A DNA stretch of 9,062 nt from positions 1 to 9,062 of the forward strand of contig JALAHE010000289.1 of NCBI GenBank assembly GCA_022712075.1, written 5' to 3'. Origin of the DNA: Galactobacter sp. GTDB taxonomy: Bacteria > Actinomycetota > Actinomycetes > Actinomycetales > Micrococcaceae. Below are positions 1-6,167 of this stretch, one piece after another (position 1 is the first letter of the stretch; each line of letters opens with the position of its first letter). The notes beneath the pieces were generated by a model. It was not told the origin of the DNA. It searched no databases and saw only the letters and a list, made by a program, of their open reading frames with translations. The position numbers were made by a program, and so were the translations under genes.

Positions 1-314
1 CCGAGAAGGCCGCCCCGGCCGAGGAGACCAAGGTCGAGGAGACCGTTGTCGAGGCCCCGGCCGCCGACTTCGATTCCGCCAAGGCCGAGGCCACCGCCGC
101 CAAGTTCGCCGGCGCCATCGCCGCGAACGCCGATGCCGCCGCCCCCGAGGGCGCCGACATCAAGGGCAACGCCGATTCCATGAAGTACCACGTGCCGGGT
201 TCGCGCTGGTACGACCAGACGGTCGCCGAGGTGTGGTTCGCCACCGCCGAGGACGCCAAGGCCGCCGGCTTCGCGCCGGCGGGTGGCGAGGCCGCTCAGC
301 AGCAGGGCGAGTGA
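1..314 (+). CDS. rplQ: 50S ribosomal protein L17, C-terminal part with actinobacterial extension (5' end outside window)
   Basis: Partial gene: 103 codons and a TGA stop (312-314) are visible, the first complete codon at position 3. The tail has two parts. A Glu/Ala/Lys/Pro-rich acidic linker covers about residues 1-45 of the visible part. A compact module follows, with IKGN, then YHVPGSRWYD, then VAEVWF and AEDAKAAGF. This is the pattern of the short 'sunset' motif on some actinobacterial proteins, and L17 proteins of Actinomycetales are known to carry it after the conserved ribosomal core. L17 is an essential large-subunit protein near the peptide exit tunnel. The core is outside the window, so the identity rests on this tail and on truA following, the usual rpoA-rplQ-truA order. 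The strong terminator just downstream fits the end of the large ribosomal operon. Another sunset-domain protein is the alternative. Confidence 0.8.
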   Translation, partial: EKAAPAEETKVEETVVEAPAADFDSAKAEATAAKFAGAIAANADAAAPEGADIKGNADSMKYHVPGSRWYDQTVAEVWFATAEDAKAAGFAPAGGEAAQQQGE

Positions 315-319
315 TGATC

Positions 320-337
320 GGCGGGCGCGAGCCCGCC
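320..337 (+). other. Short GC hairpin with GCGA tetraloop after rplQ
   Basis: Arms at 320-326 (GGCGGGC) and 331-337 (GCCCGCC) pair perfectly over 7 bp around a GNRA-type loop, GCGA (327-330), six bases after the rplQ stop. There is no U-run, so it is not a terminator alone. It may protect the 3' end of the transcript or assist the larger terminator 16 bases further on. Confidence 0.5.
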
Positions 338-352
338 GGCCACCTTGCCTGA

Positions 353-402
353 GGGTCGCCCCTCACCGGATCTTCGGATCGGGTGAGGGGCGGCCCTTTT
401 TT
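353..402 (+). terminator. Strong intrinsic terminator of the rplQ operon
   Basis: The arms 353-372 and 377-396 form a 20-position stem with 18 Watson-Crick pairs, one G-U pair (356/393) and one G-G mismatch (368/381). It is closed by the extra-stable C(UUCG)G tetraloop (373-376). Six T residues follow directly (397-402). This is a textbook Rho-independent terminator. It should separate truA from the ribosomal operon, so truA needs its own promoter. Confidence 0.95.
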
Positions 403-478
403 GTGTGTTCGGCCCTGCTGCCTGGCCCCAGGTGCCCGACGGCGGGTGGCAGGCCGGGGCGGTGCCCGCCCGGCCGCG

Positions 479-501
479 GCGGGGCTGGGACCCGGCCCCG
501 C
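479..501 (+). other. GC-rich hairpin in the rplQ-truA spacer
   Basis: Arms 479-488 and 492-501 pair over 10 positions (one T-G wobble at 486/494) around the three-base loop GAC. It lies just upstream of the truA -10 box, where the -35 would be, and has no T-run. The rest of 403-533 is GC-rich, with shorter imperfect inverted repeats and no convincing gene. Such hairpins arise easily in this base composition, so a function is unproven. Confidence 0.4.
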
Positions 502-521
502 GGCGTCGGGCAGGAGCGCCT

Positions 522-527
522 TAAGAT
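522..527 (+). promoter_or_regulatory. Candidate -10 box of truA (leaderless promoter)
   Basis: TAAGAT fits the actinobacterial -10 pattern TANNNT and lies in an AT island within GC-rich DNA. Its last base is 7 bases before the GTG at 534, where transcription would be expected to start. This suggests a leaderless mRNA. No good -35 is visible around 499-504, which is common for actinobacterial vegetative promoters. Confidence 0.6.
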
Positions 528-533
528 GAGGGG

Positions 534-1400
534 GTGTCTGAGCCGGTGCCTTCCCCCCAACGCTTTGCCCTGACCCTGGCCTACGACGGGGGTCCCTTCA
601 ACGGGTGGGCGCGCCAGCCCGGCCTGCCCTCCGTGCAAGAGGCGATCGAGTCGGCGCTGGCCGTGGTCAGCCGGCAGGAGCTGCGCGTGGTGGTGGCCGG
701 GCGCACCGACACCGGCGTCCACGCCTCGGGCCAGGTGCTGCACGTCGATCTGGATGAGGCCGCCCAGGCCAAGGTGGGGGTGCGCGACGGCGCCGAGCCA
801 GTCGAGGTGACGCTTGTGCGCAGGCTTAACGCCGTCCTGGCCCGCTCTACGGGGCGCGCGGTGCTCGTCCACTCCGCCCGCCCCGTTCCCGCCGGCTTCG
901 ATGCCCGCTTCTCGGCACTGTGGCGCTCGTACACCTACACGATCGCCGACTCCCCGGCGCGCTGGGATCCCCTGCGCCGCGGCGACACGCTGTTCCACGC
1001 GCACGAGCTCGACGTCGACGCCATGCAGGCGGAACTCGACTCGCTGCTGGGGCTTCACGACTTCCTGTCCTTCTGCAAGCCGCGGGAGGAGGCCACGACG
1101 GTGCGCGAGCTGCAGGGCGGCGAGGTGGTGCGAGGCGCCGACGGCCTGGTGCGGGTGCACCTGCGGGCCGACGCGTTCTGTCACCACATGGTGCGCACCA
1201 TCGTGGGCGCCCTCGTGGCGGTGGGGGAGGGGCGCGAAGACTCTGGTTGGGTGGGCAGGCGCCTGGGTGAGCGGACCCGTGACGCCAAGACCAAGATGGT
1301 GGCCGGACACGCGCTGGTGCTGACGGGCGTCGGCTATCCGGAGGATGAGTCGGCCGGCGCGCGGGCGGAGGCGACGCGGGCCAAACGCGCGATCCTGTGA
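534..1400 (+). CDS. truA: tRNA pseudouridine(38-40) synthase TruA
   Basis: A 288-residue protein, slightly longer than the roughly 270 residues usual in the family. TruA converts uridines 38-40 of the tRNA anticodon arm to pseudouridine in the cytoplasm. Visible family motifs are the N-terminal LAYDGGPFNGWARQP (15-29), the catalytic motif AGRTDTGVHA with nucleophile Asp59, the RSYTYTI segment with conserved tyrosines (131-137), HDFLSFC (175-181), and FCHHMVRTIVGAL (215-227). All expected active-site elements are present. The GTG at 534 is chosen because a -10 box ends 7 bases upstream, implying leaderless translation. GTG 546 is an in-frame alternative that would use AGGGGG (529-534) as ribosome site, and the 12 bases lost encode no conserved residue. 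It stands alone between two gaps and follows rplQ as in many actinobacteria. The C-terminal 20 residues are Ala/Arg/Glu-rich and not conserved. Confidence 0.97.
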   Translation: MSEPVPSPQRFALTLAYDGGPFNGWARQPGLPSVQEAIESALAVVSRQELRVVVAGRTDTGVHASGQVLHVDLDEAAQAKVGVRDGAEPVEVTLVRRLNAVLARSTGRAVLVHSARPVPAGFDARFSALWRSYTYTIADSPARWDPLRRGDTLFHAHELDVDAMQAELDSLLGLHDFLSFCKPREEATTVRELQGGEVVRGADGLVRVHLRADAFCHHMVRTIVGALVAVGEGREDSGWVGRRLGERTRDAKTKMVAGHALVLTGVGYPEDESAGARAEATRAKRAIL

Positions 1401-1411
1401 AGTGTCTTTCC

Positions 1412-1430
1412 GAGGAACCACCCTCTTTTT
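1412..1430 (+). terminator. Weak candidate terminator of truA
   Basis: GAGG (1412-1415) can pair with CCTC (1422-1425) around a six-base loop, and five T residues follow at 1426-1430. The stem is only 4 bp, so it would be a leaky terminator. No better one exists in the 100-base gap after truA. Confidence 0.25.
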
Positions 1431-1478
1431 CCTGACGGCGTGAGCGTGATCCAATCCCGACAAGAGGAACATCGCCCC

Positions 1479-1487
1479 ATGCCCTGA
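1479..1487 (+). other. Possible two-codon leader ORF (Met-Pro-stop) before the first LuxR gene
   Basis: ATG CCC TGA is preceded by AGAGGA (1463-1468), a plausible ribosome site 10 bases upstream. It ends 16 bases before the GTG candidate start of the regulator. It resembles the leader ORF at 6118-6132 in ending with Pro-TGA. So short an ORF easily occurs by chance, so this is recorded only as a candidate. Confidence 0.2.
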
Positions 1488-1489
1488 AT

Positions 1490-1494
1490 GAGGA
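1490..1494 (+). promoter_or_regulatory. Ribosome-binding site deciding the first LuxR gene start
   Basis: GAGGA lies 6 bases before TTG 1501 and 9 bases before GTG 1504, so it serves either start. An in-frame TGA at 1489-1491 rules out any earlier start. The spacing and stronger codon favour GTG 1504. The whole gap 1401-1500 contains no TA dinucleotide, so no vegetative -10 box can be assigned there. Confidence 0.5.
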
Positions 1495-1500
1495 CCCCCC

Positions 1501-3642
1501 TTGGTGGAGACAGCTCCTCGCGCCCACGAAGTGCGCCATCTCTGGCGGCGGCACAGCGTGGTGGTTGTCGAGGGACCGAGCGGCAGTGGCCGCTCCAGCA
1601 CCGCGTTTGCCGCGGTTTCAGCCGAAGTCGCAGAAGGCGGCCGTCATGGGCTGATCATTCAGGGTGCCCAGGGGCCGGACATCGATGACCTGCGGCTCTG
1701 GATCGCGACGCGCGTGGCGGTGGCCCGCGCCTCCGGTTCCGGCCAGCAGCCCACCTTCGCCGTGGTGGACGATCTTCACCTGCTCGACGACGAGGCCTGG
1801 GGTCTCATTGAGCGGCTTTCCAAGGAACACGGCACCCGCTGGGTCATGACCGTCGGCACCGGACTCGCCGAAGCGCGGGTCGCCGCGCTCCTCGCGGCGG
1901 GGGCCGGGCACCTCAAGGTCAGCACCGTGAGCACGCAGGCGGCCCGGGAGATCCTCGCGGAGACCTGGGGGCACGAACCGACCCCCGGCATGGTTGACGT
2001 GGTGTACGAACTGACGGCAGGTCGCCCCGGGTGGATCCACAAGTGGGCCAAGGCCTCGGCCCACGTCCCCGCCGAGGCGAAGATGGCAGGCCGCGGAGAG
2101 CTCGCGACGTACGAGTGGAACGTCTTCCAACGCGCGGCTGGCCTGCTCGGCGAGGGTCTGGGCGTTGGGCCGGAGGCCCGTGCCGCCATGGAGCGCCTCG
2201 CCGTGGGGCGCGAGACGCCGGCAGATGTTCGCCTGTTGCTCGAGCGCGGGGAGGCCATCGAGGCCGACTACAGCCCGCGGGTTTTGGTGGCGGTGCCGAT
2301 CCTCCGCCGCCTCGTGGCGCTGGATCACGAGACGGCGCTGTCGACAGTGCAGCATCCGGAGGCAGCGGTGACGTCGGCGCGGCGCTGGCTCGAGATGTTC
2401 ATGCCGGACGGCGCGCGGCGCCGGCTCGAGGGGGAAGCCTCGCGGGAGGCGAGGCTCCTGCGGCTCGAGGCCATGGCACTGCTCGGTGACGTCGCCTCGG
2501 GGCGTGCCGAGCTCGAGGCGCTCCTGGCGGAGGGCACCTCCCTCTCCGAAAACGATCACCAGAGGGCGCTCGCCCTGGCCCTCGCCGGCCTGAACCGCCC
2601 AGCGCTCGATCGACTCAAGGCGCTTGAACATGTGCCGGAGATCCTGCGGGCGATCTCGCTGGCGCGTGAGGGCGACCTGGCCGCCGCCGCGCAACTCGTG
2701 GACGTCGGGGCCGGGCCAGGCACGGAACCGAACGCGGTGGGGCTCGCGCCGCTGCGTCGCGCCCTCGGGGCCTGGTATGCGGCGTTGGCCGACGACACCG
2801 TGGGCGCCTACCGCCTCATGTTCGGTGCGCCGCCTTCGAGCTACACGCCGTTGGAGGCCGTCTCGCCGCTCTGGGAGGCCCTGCTCGGCGATCTTCACGC
2901 CCTGACGTGTCTCGTGCTGGGCGAATGGAACCGAGTGGGCATGCGCCCCGAACCGTTCCCCACGCGAGCCAACACCTGGCTGCGGCACGACGCTGGAAGC
3001 TGGCCCATTGTCGCCGTGACCATGGGCGTCGATCGCGGGAACGGCCGCCTCGCCCGCTCGGCGTTTGCCGACAGCATTCACGGCCTGGCCTGGCTCACGG
3101 CCTTCGCCCGCGTGGTAGCCGACGACGCTGAACTCACCACGCCGGCAACCCTGGCCCGCGTGCGACGCCCCGAGGAGCCGGGGCTTGCACGCCTGCTGGG
3201 CGTGTGGCGTTCGCGCGCCGAACTGCTTCAGCGCGGCGCCGTCGTGCGAGGATCTGACGAGGAGGAGAAGGCGGCGACGTCCGCCGGATCCACGTTGGCC
3301 AGGGTGCAGCTTGCGCTGTGGGCTTCGGCGTCGCCCGGGCAGGCCGGGCGCTCCGCCGCGCGCGCAAGCCTCGTCCGGCTCGGCGGCGTGTACGGCCTTG
3401 ACAGTTGGCTGTCACTTCCCGAGGAGGCCAGCCCGTCAGCGGTGATCCTGAGCCGCAGAGAGAAAGAGGTGTGTGTGGAGCTCGCGCACGGCTACACGGC
3501 GGCCGAAACGGCGCAACGCCTGGGCATCTCGCCGCGCACGGTGGAGAAGCACGCCGCCAACGCGTACAAGAAGCTCGACATCGCCTCGCGGCAGGAACTC
3601 GCGGCGGCCCTGGGCATGAGCCTGGCCGGAGGTCGCGCGTGA
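1501..3642 (+). CDS. LuxR-family transcriptional regulator with N-terminal P-loop NTPase domain (LAL/STAND-like)
   Basis: 713 residues counted from TTG 1501; GTG 1504 is one codon later and may be the true start. The N-terminus holds a NTPase domain. A P-loop reads GPSGSGRSS (25-33), with Arg31 where the invariant Lys should be. A Walker B strand, FAVVDDLHLLDDE, has Asp90 and Asp91. A long Ala/Leu/Glu-rich helical middle, probably TPR-like, runs from about 180 to 640. The C-terminus (650-706) is a clear LuxR/GerE helix-turn-helix: LSRREKEV, then LGISPRTVEKH, then KKLDI. This order matches the MalT/LAL group, in which an ATP-driven oligomer senses a ligand and activates transcription, though about 900 residues is usual there. 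Its stop overlaps the start of a second LuxR protein. The ligand is unknown; the surface-protein gene downstream is the likely target by position. Confidence 0.85.
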   Translation: MVETAPRAHEVRHLWRRHSVVVVEGPSGSGRSSTAFAAVSAEVAEGGRHGLIIQGAQGPDIDDLRLWIATRVAVARASGSGQQPTFAVVDDLHLLDDEAWGLIERLSKEHGTRWVMTVGTGLAEARVAALLAAGAGHLKVSTVSTQAAREILAETWGHEPTPGMVDVVYELTAGRPGWIHKWAKASAHVPAEAKMAGRGELATYEWNVFQRAAGLLGEGLGVGPEARAAMERLAVGRETPADVRLLLERGEAIEADYSPRVLVAVPILRRLVALDHETALSTVQHPEAAVTSARRWLEMFMPDGARRRLEGEASREARLLRLEAMALLGDVASGRAELEALLAEGTSLSENDHQRALALALAGLNRPALDRLKALEHVPEILRAISLAREGDLAAAAQLVDVGAGPGTEPNAVGLAPLRRALGAWYAALADDTVGAYRLMFGAPPSSYTPLEAVSPLWEALLGDLHALTCLVLGEWNRVGMRPEPFPTRANTWLRHDAGSWPIVAVTMGVDRGNGRLARSAFADSIHGLAWLTAFARVVADDAELTTPATLARVRRPEEPGLARLLGVWRSRAELLQRGAVVRGSDEEEKAATSAGSTLARVQLALWASASPGQAGRSAARASLVRLGGVYGLDSWLSLPEEASPSAVILSRREKEVCVELAHGYTAAETAQRLGISPRTVEKHAANAYKKLDIASRQELAAALGMSLAGGRA
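3628..3642 (+). promoter_or_regulatory. Ribosome site and GTGA overlap coupling the two regulators
   Basis: GGAGG at 3628-3632 lies 6 bases before the GTG at 3639-3641. That GTG overlaps the TGA stop (3640-3642) of the upstream gene. The spacing is ideal and the overlap is typical of translational coupling, so the two proteins are probably made in fixed proportion. The second reading frame is open much further upstream, to at least 3405, but that part overlaps the HTH coding sequence of the first gene and is not credible coding. Confidence 0.85.
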
Positions 3643-6008
3643 GGGAGACGGGGCTTCTCGCCGGCTGGACCGCCGGCGTGCGCCTGCCCGCGCCGCTGCT
3701 GAGCGCCGGCTGGTGGGGGGTAGACCCGCTCGGGGTGCTCGAACGCCACTGGCTCACGCGCCTCGCCTCACGTGGGGTCGTCGTCGATCTCGATCATTCC
3801 GCCGCCGAGGCGGTGCTCGGCATCGCGGGGCCCGAGGCCGACCTCGCGCGCCTGCTGACCGCCCAGAGCAGCGGGGGAGCGGGCACCCGCATCATCTCCC
3901 TCCACGCGCAGCTGCTGTCCCAGCACGGCTTCGTCACCTACTTCACGCGCCGCCCCCGCGCCCTGCGGGCCGCCGTGCGCGGCTGGCTCGTGGCGGCGGC
4001 GCGCGCCGGCGGCTCACAGGTCGTGGCGATCGTGGGCGGCGAGGACGAGCTTCCCGAGGATTGGGGGGCGGGGGAGGAGTCGGCGCTGCACGAGCTTCCA
4101 GCACCGGTGGTCCGGGTGGGCGACGTGCTCAGCCTCGCCCCTGGCCCCGTGACACACGGGGTGCCGGTCCTGTCCCTTGCCGCCTTCCTTTCCTCCTGCG
4201 GCTACCGGCTCGATGTGGCCGAGCTGGCGCTCGGCGCCTTCGAGGACGAGGAGGCCGCCCGCGCGGGGCTCCTCAACGGCACCGCGGCCCAGCGATCGGC
4301 GGGTTCGCCGCTGGACCGGGCCTTGCTGCGCTTGCTCGAGTCCCTGAACGAGCGCGAGCGGGCGCTGGCCGTCAGACTCGTGCACTGTGTCGAGCCCGTT
4401 CCGGTGCGGGGGCCGGACGTGGAGGCGATGGTCCGTCTCGCCGCGCGGGGGCTCGCCGAGGCCCTCGGGGGGAAGGAAGGGCCGCGCGTGCGCGCCGCGA
4501 GCGAGCTCATGCGCACCGCCATGGAGGCCCACCTGGAGGACCAAGGGGAGGCGCATCGCGCCACAGCGTCGGCTGCCGGCGCGTGGCTGGACCAGCTCCT
4601 GAAGCTCGACCGAGCCAACGAGGCGATGGACCCCGTTGCCGGCAGGGCTCCCGCCCAGCGGCTGATTCAGTTCCGCAACGCGTGGGCGGAGGACCCGCGC
4701 GCGGACCTCGTGGTCGCCCTCGTCATGGAACACCACTTCCTGCTCGGCGGGGCCACCGCGTGCCTGCGCCAGGGCCGCGCGCTCTCGCTGCCGGGCCCGC
4801 TCTCTCGCGCCATGCTGGTGCGTGCCACCTTGGAAAGTGGGGAGATCTACCGCAGCGTGGCCGAGCTCGCCAAGCAGCAGCTGGGCCGGGCCCCGCAGCA
4901 CCGCGACGACGACCTCGTGCTTGACCTCGCCCCGGGCTCGCGGCTGCGCGAGCTCATGCGCGCCGGCTTGCGCGCAGGCGAACGCGGCGATGTGCGCCGC
5001 CAAGCGGTCTCGCTCGGGCGCCTCGTGCGCCTGGCCCTGCGGCCCCTCGAGCCGCGCGGGCGCGACGAGGCGGACGTGGTGCGCGAGGCATATGAGCGCC
5101 GGCTCTTCCGCGTGGTAGCGGGGCAGGGCATGCTCATGGCGCTCGGGGTGGGCGGCTACCGGGCCATGCTCGAGGGCGTCACCGACACCCTCGTGTCCGA
5201 TGTCCGTCCGTGGCTCGGGGCGCTGGCCGGCGTGAACGAGCTGGCGCTCGCCGTGGACGACGTGGCGCGCGGCTGGCATCGCGAACTGGGAACCCGCTTC
5301 GAGCGGGCCGTCAACCACGCTTACGCCTGGCATCACGGGACGGTGGCGCGAGCGACCCGCGTGCTGGCGACCGACACCTGGACGAGCGACGCAACCTTGG
5401 GCGAGGACACCGACGGCGCTCTGTTCCGCGGCAAGCGCGAGCTGCTCGCAACCTGGATGCGGGGGCTCAAGGGAGACTTCGCGGCGATCTCGACGCTTGC
5501 GGCCGTGCCAAGCGACGGCGAGGATGCGCGCACCCGAGCCGCAGTGCTCTGGGCGCGGGCCGTCGTGCAGGTCGAGGAACCCGTGGCCGCCGCAGCGGCG
5601 CTGGCCGATGTCCACGAGGACATGCTCGTGATCTGGCTGGCCAACGTGGCGCTCATCCTCGATCCGGGGCGGGTGCATCCGAACACCCCAGCCCTCCTGA
5701 TGCAGGCGGGCCGCGGGCGCGCCGAGGCGGCCCGGAACTTCGAGGCGCTGCGTGCCATCGCGGAGCCTGCCGCCCTGACGCCGAGAGAGATCGACGTCGA
5801 GCGTGCCCGTCTCGCGGGGGAGGAGATCGCCACCACGGCAGGCCGGCTTGGCATCAGCGAGCGCACGGTGGAGACCCACCGCGCGACGGCGAAGGTGAAG
5901 GCCGATCACCTCGTATCGCTTGGCTGGAATCCGGCGGATGCGCGGCGGTGGACCCTTGAGCTCGAGGAGCTCATGATTCCGAACGTTGTTGTGAATGATC
6001 TTTCATGA
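3639..6008 (+). CDS. Second LuxR-type HTH regulator, apparently with a dead NTPase domain
   Basis: 789 residues from GTG 3639, set by the ribosome site and the overlap with the preceding gene. The C-terminal HTH (713-755) reads LTPREIDVER, then LGISERTVETHRATAK, and is LuxR/GerE-like. Helices 1-2 lack the usual hydrophobic pattern, and a tail of about 34 residues follows. The middle is Ala/Leu/Arg-rich and helical, as in LAL-type regulators. The N-terminus has no P-loop. Hydrophobic strands RGVVVDLDH (45-53) and QVVAIVGGEDEL (127-138) fall where Walker A and B would be expected, but carry neither GxxxxGKS nor the aspartates; Gly133-Gly134 sit where the upstream protein has Asp-Asp. This suggests a degenerate paralogue that forms a complex with the coupled partner. 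The pairing is inference. HTH identity is fairly secure, the exact family less so. Confidence 0.8.
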   Translation: MRETGLLAGWTAGVRLPAPLLSAGWWGVDPLGVLERHWLTRLASRGVVVDLDHSAAEAVLGIAGPEADLARLLTAQSSGGAGTRIISLHAQLLSQHGFVTYFTRRPRALRAAVRGWLVAAARAGGSQVVAIVGGEDELPEDWGAGEESALHELPAPVVRVGDVLSLAPGPVTHGVPVLSLAAFLSSCGYRLDVAELALGAFEDEEAARAGLLNGTAAQRSAGSPLDRALLRLLESLNERERALAVRLVHCVEPVPVRGPDVEAMVRLAARGLAEALGGKEGPRVRAASELMRTAMEAHLEDQGEAHRATASAAGAWLDQLLKLDRANEAMDPVAGRAPAQRLIQFRNAWAEDPRADLVVALVMEHHFLLGGATACLRQGRALSLPGPLSRAMLVRATLESGEIYRSVAELAKQQLGRAPQHRDDDLVLDLAPGSRLRELMRAGLRAGERGDVRRQAVSLGRLVRLALRPLEPRGRDEADVVREAYERRLFRVVAGQGMLMALGVGGYRAMLEGVTDTLVSDVRPWLGALAGVNELALAVDDVARGWHRELGTRFERAVNHAYAWHHGTVARATRVLATDTWTSDATLGEDTDGALFRGKRELLATWMRGLKGDFAAISTLAAVPSDGEDARTRAAVLWARAVVQVEEPVAAAAALADVHEDMLVIWLANVALILDPGRVHPNTPALLMQAGRGRAEAARNFEALRAIAEPAALTPREIDVERARLAGEEIATTAGRLGISERTVETHRATAKVKADHLVSLGWNPADARRWTLELEELMIPNVVVNDLS

Positions 6009-6010
6009 AA
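6001..6010. repeat. Ten-base palindrome over the stop codon of the second regulator
   Basis: TTTCATGAAA is a perfect palindrome that contains the TGA stop (6006-6008). It marks the beginning of the AT-rich region. It is too short and too AT-rich to be a terminator, and whether a protein binds it is unknown. Confidence 0.35.
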
Positions 6011-6026
6011 TGCCTACCGAATGCCG

Positions 6027-6066
6027 CTACGTAGTTCAGTAGAAAGTCCCGTGCTGACTACGTAGT
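6027..6066. promoter_or_regulatory. Twin TACGTA palindromes, candidate operators for the LuxR pair
   Basis: CTACGTAGT occurs at 6027-6035 and again at 6058-6066. The second copy is the centre of a 10-base perfect palindrome (6057-6066). The centres are 31 bases apart, about three helical turns. The flanks are also inverted, so 6027-6039 pairs with 6054-6065 over 12 positions with one bulged T (6036). The HTH proteins encoded upstream belong to a class that binds short palindromes as dimers. The right copy is centred about 38-42 bases before the likely transcription start, where class II activators sit. No other copy was noticed in the window. Confidence 0.55.
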
Positions 6067-6086
6067 AAGCCAATAAAACCCGCTCC

Positions 6087-6092
6087 TAGCGT
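6087..6092 (+). promoter_or_regulatory. Candidate -10 box of the adhesin gene
   Basis: TAGCGT fits TANNNT; the overlapping GTTATC (6091-6096) is a second choice. The matching -35 position (about 6064-6069) holds AGTAAG, a poor match that touches the right-hand TACGTA palindrome. A weak -35 overlapped by a palindrome suggests an activator-dependent promoter. AGCG (6088-6091) and CGCT (6096-6099) also form a small inverted repeat around the box. Confidence 0.4.
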
Positions 6093-6099
6093 TATCGCT

Positions 6100-6167
6100 G
6101 TCATCGAAGGAGCTCCCATGCTTCACCCCTGAAGGGTGCTCCTCAGCGTCATTTGCGAAGGAGCCCC
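6100..6167 (+). repeat. Imperfect direct repeat duplicating the ribosome-binding region
   Basis: GTCAT followed by CGAAGGAGC and a C-rich end occurs at 6100-6117 and again at 6148-6167; the second copy has two extra bases after GTCAT and a C in place of T after AGGAGC. The repeat distance is about 48-51 bases. It gives two strong ribosome sites, one for the four-codon leader ORF and one for the adhesin, and may come from a local duplication. Confidence 0.6.

Noticed and set aside
1412..1445. GGAAC-type extracytoplasmic sigma factor promoter before the first regulator
   Set aside because: GGAAC occurs at 1414-1418 and 1466-1470, but no CGTT/CGTC-like -10 lies 16-17 bases downstream of either.
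363..1601. Minus-strand open frame (412 codons) across truA
   Set aside because: It would run through the rplQ terminator and read truA backwards. The TruA catalytic motif is on the plus strand.
1488..1688. 66-codon ORF from ATG 1488 overlapping the first regulator
   Set aside because: It has the same ribosome site region but a low-complexity Arg/Ser-rich translation. The overlapping frame encodes the P-loop domain.
1618..3081. Minus-strand open frame (487 codons) across the first regulator
   Set aside because: No domain or ribosome site supports it, and the opposite strand has P-loop, Walker B and HTH motifs in frame.
3405..3638. Upstream extension of the second regulator's reading frame
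   Set aside because: It overlaps the HTH coding part of the first regulator in another frame and gives an Arg/Gly-rich sequence. GTG 3639 has an ideal ribosome site and a GTGA overlap.
4014..5909. Long minus-strand open frame (631 codons) across the second regulator
   Set aside because: His/Arg/Gly-rich translation without motifs. It is explained by codon bias of the opposite gene, which has a coupled start and an HTH.
6027..6066. The inverted pair around the TACGTA palindromes as a terminator of the regulator operon
   Set aside because: No T-run follows on the plus strand, the stem is AT-containing with a bulge and 12-14 base loop, and the double palindrome fits operators better.
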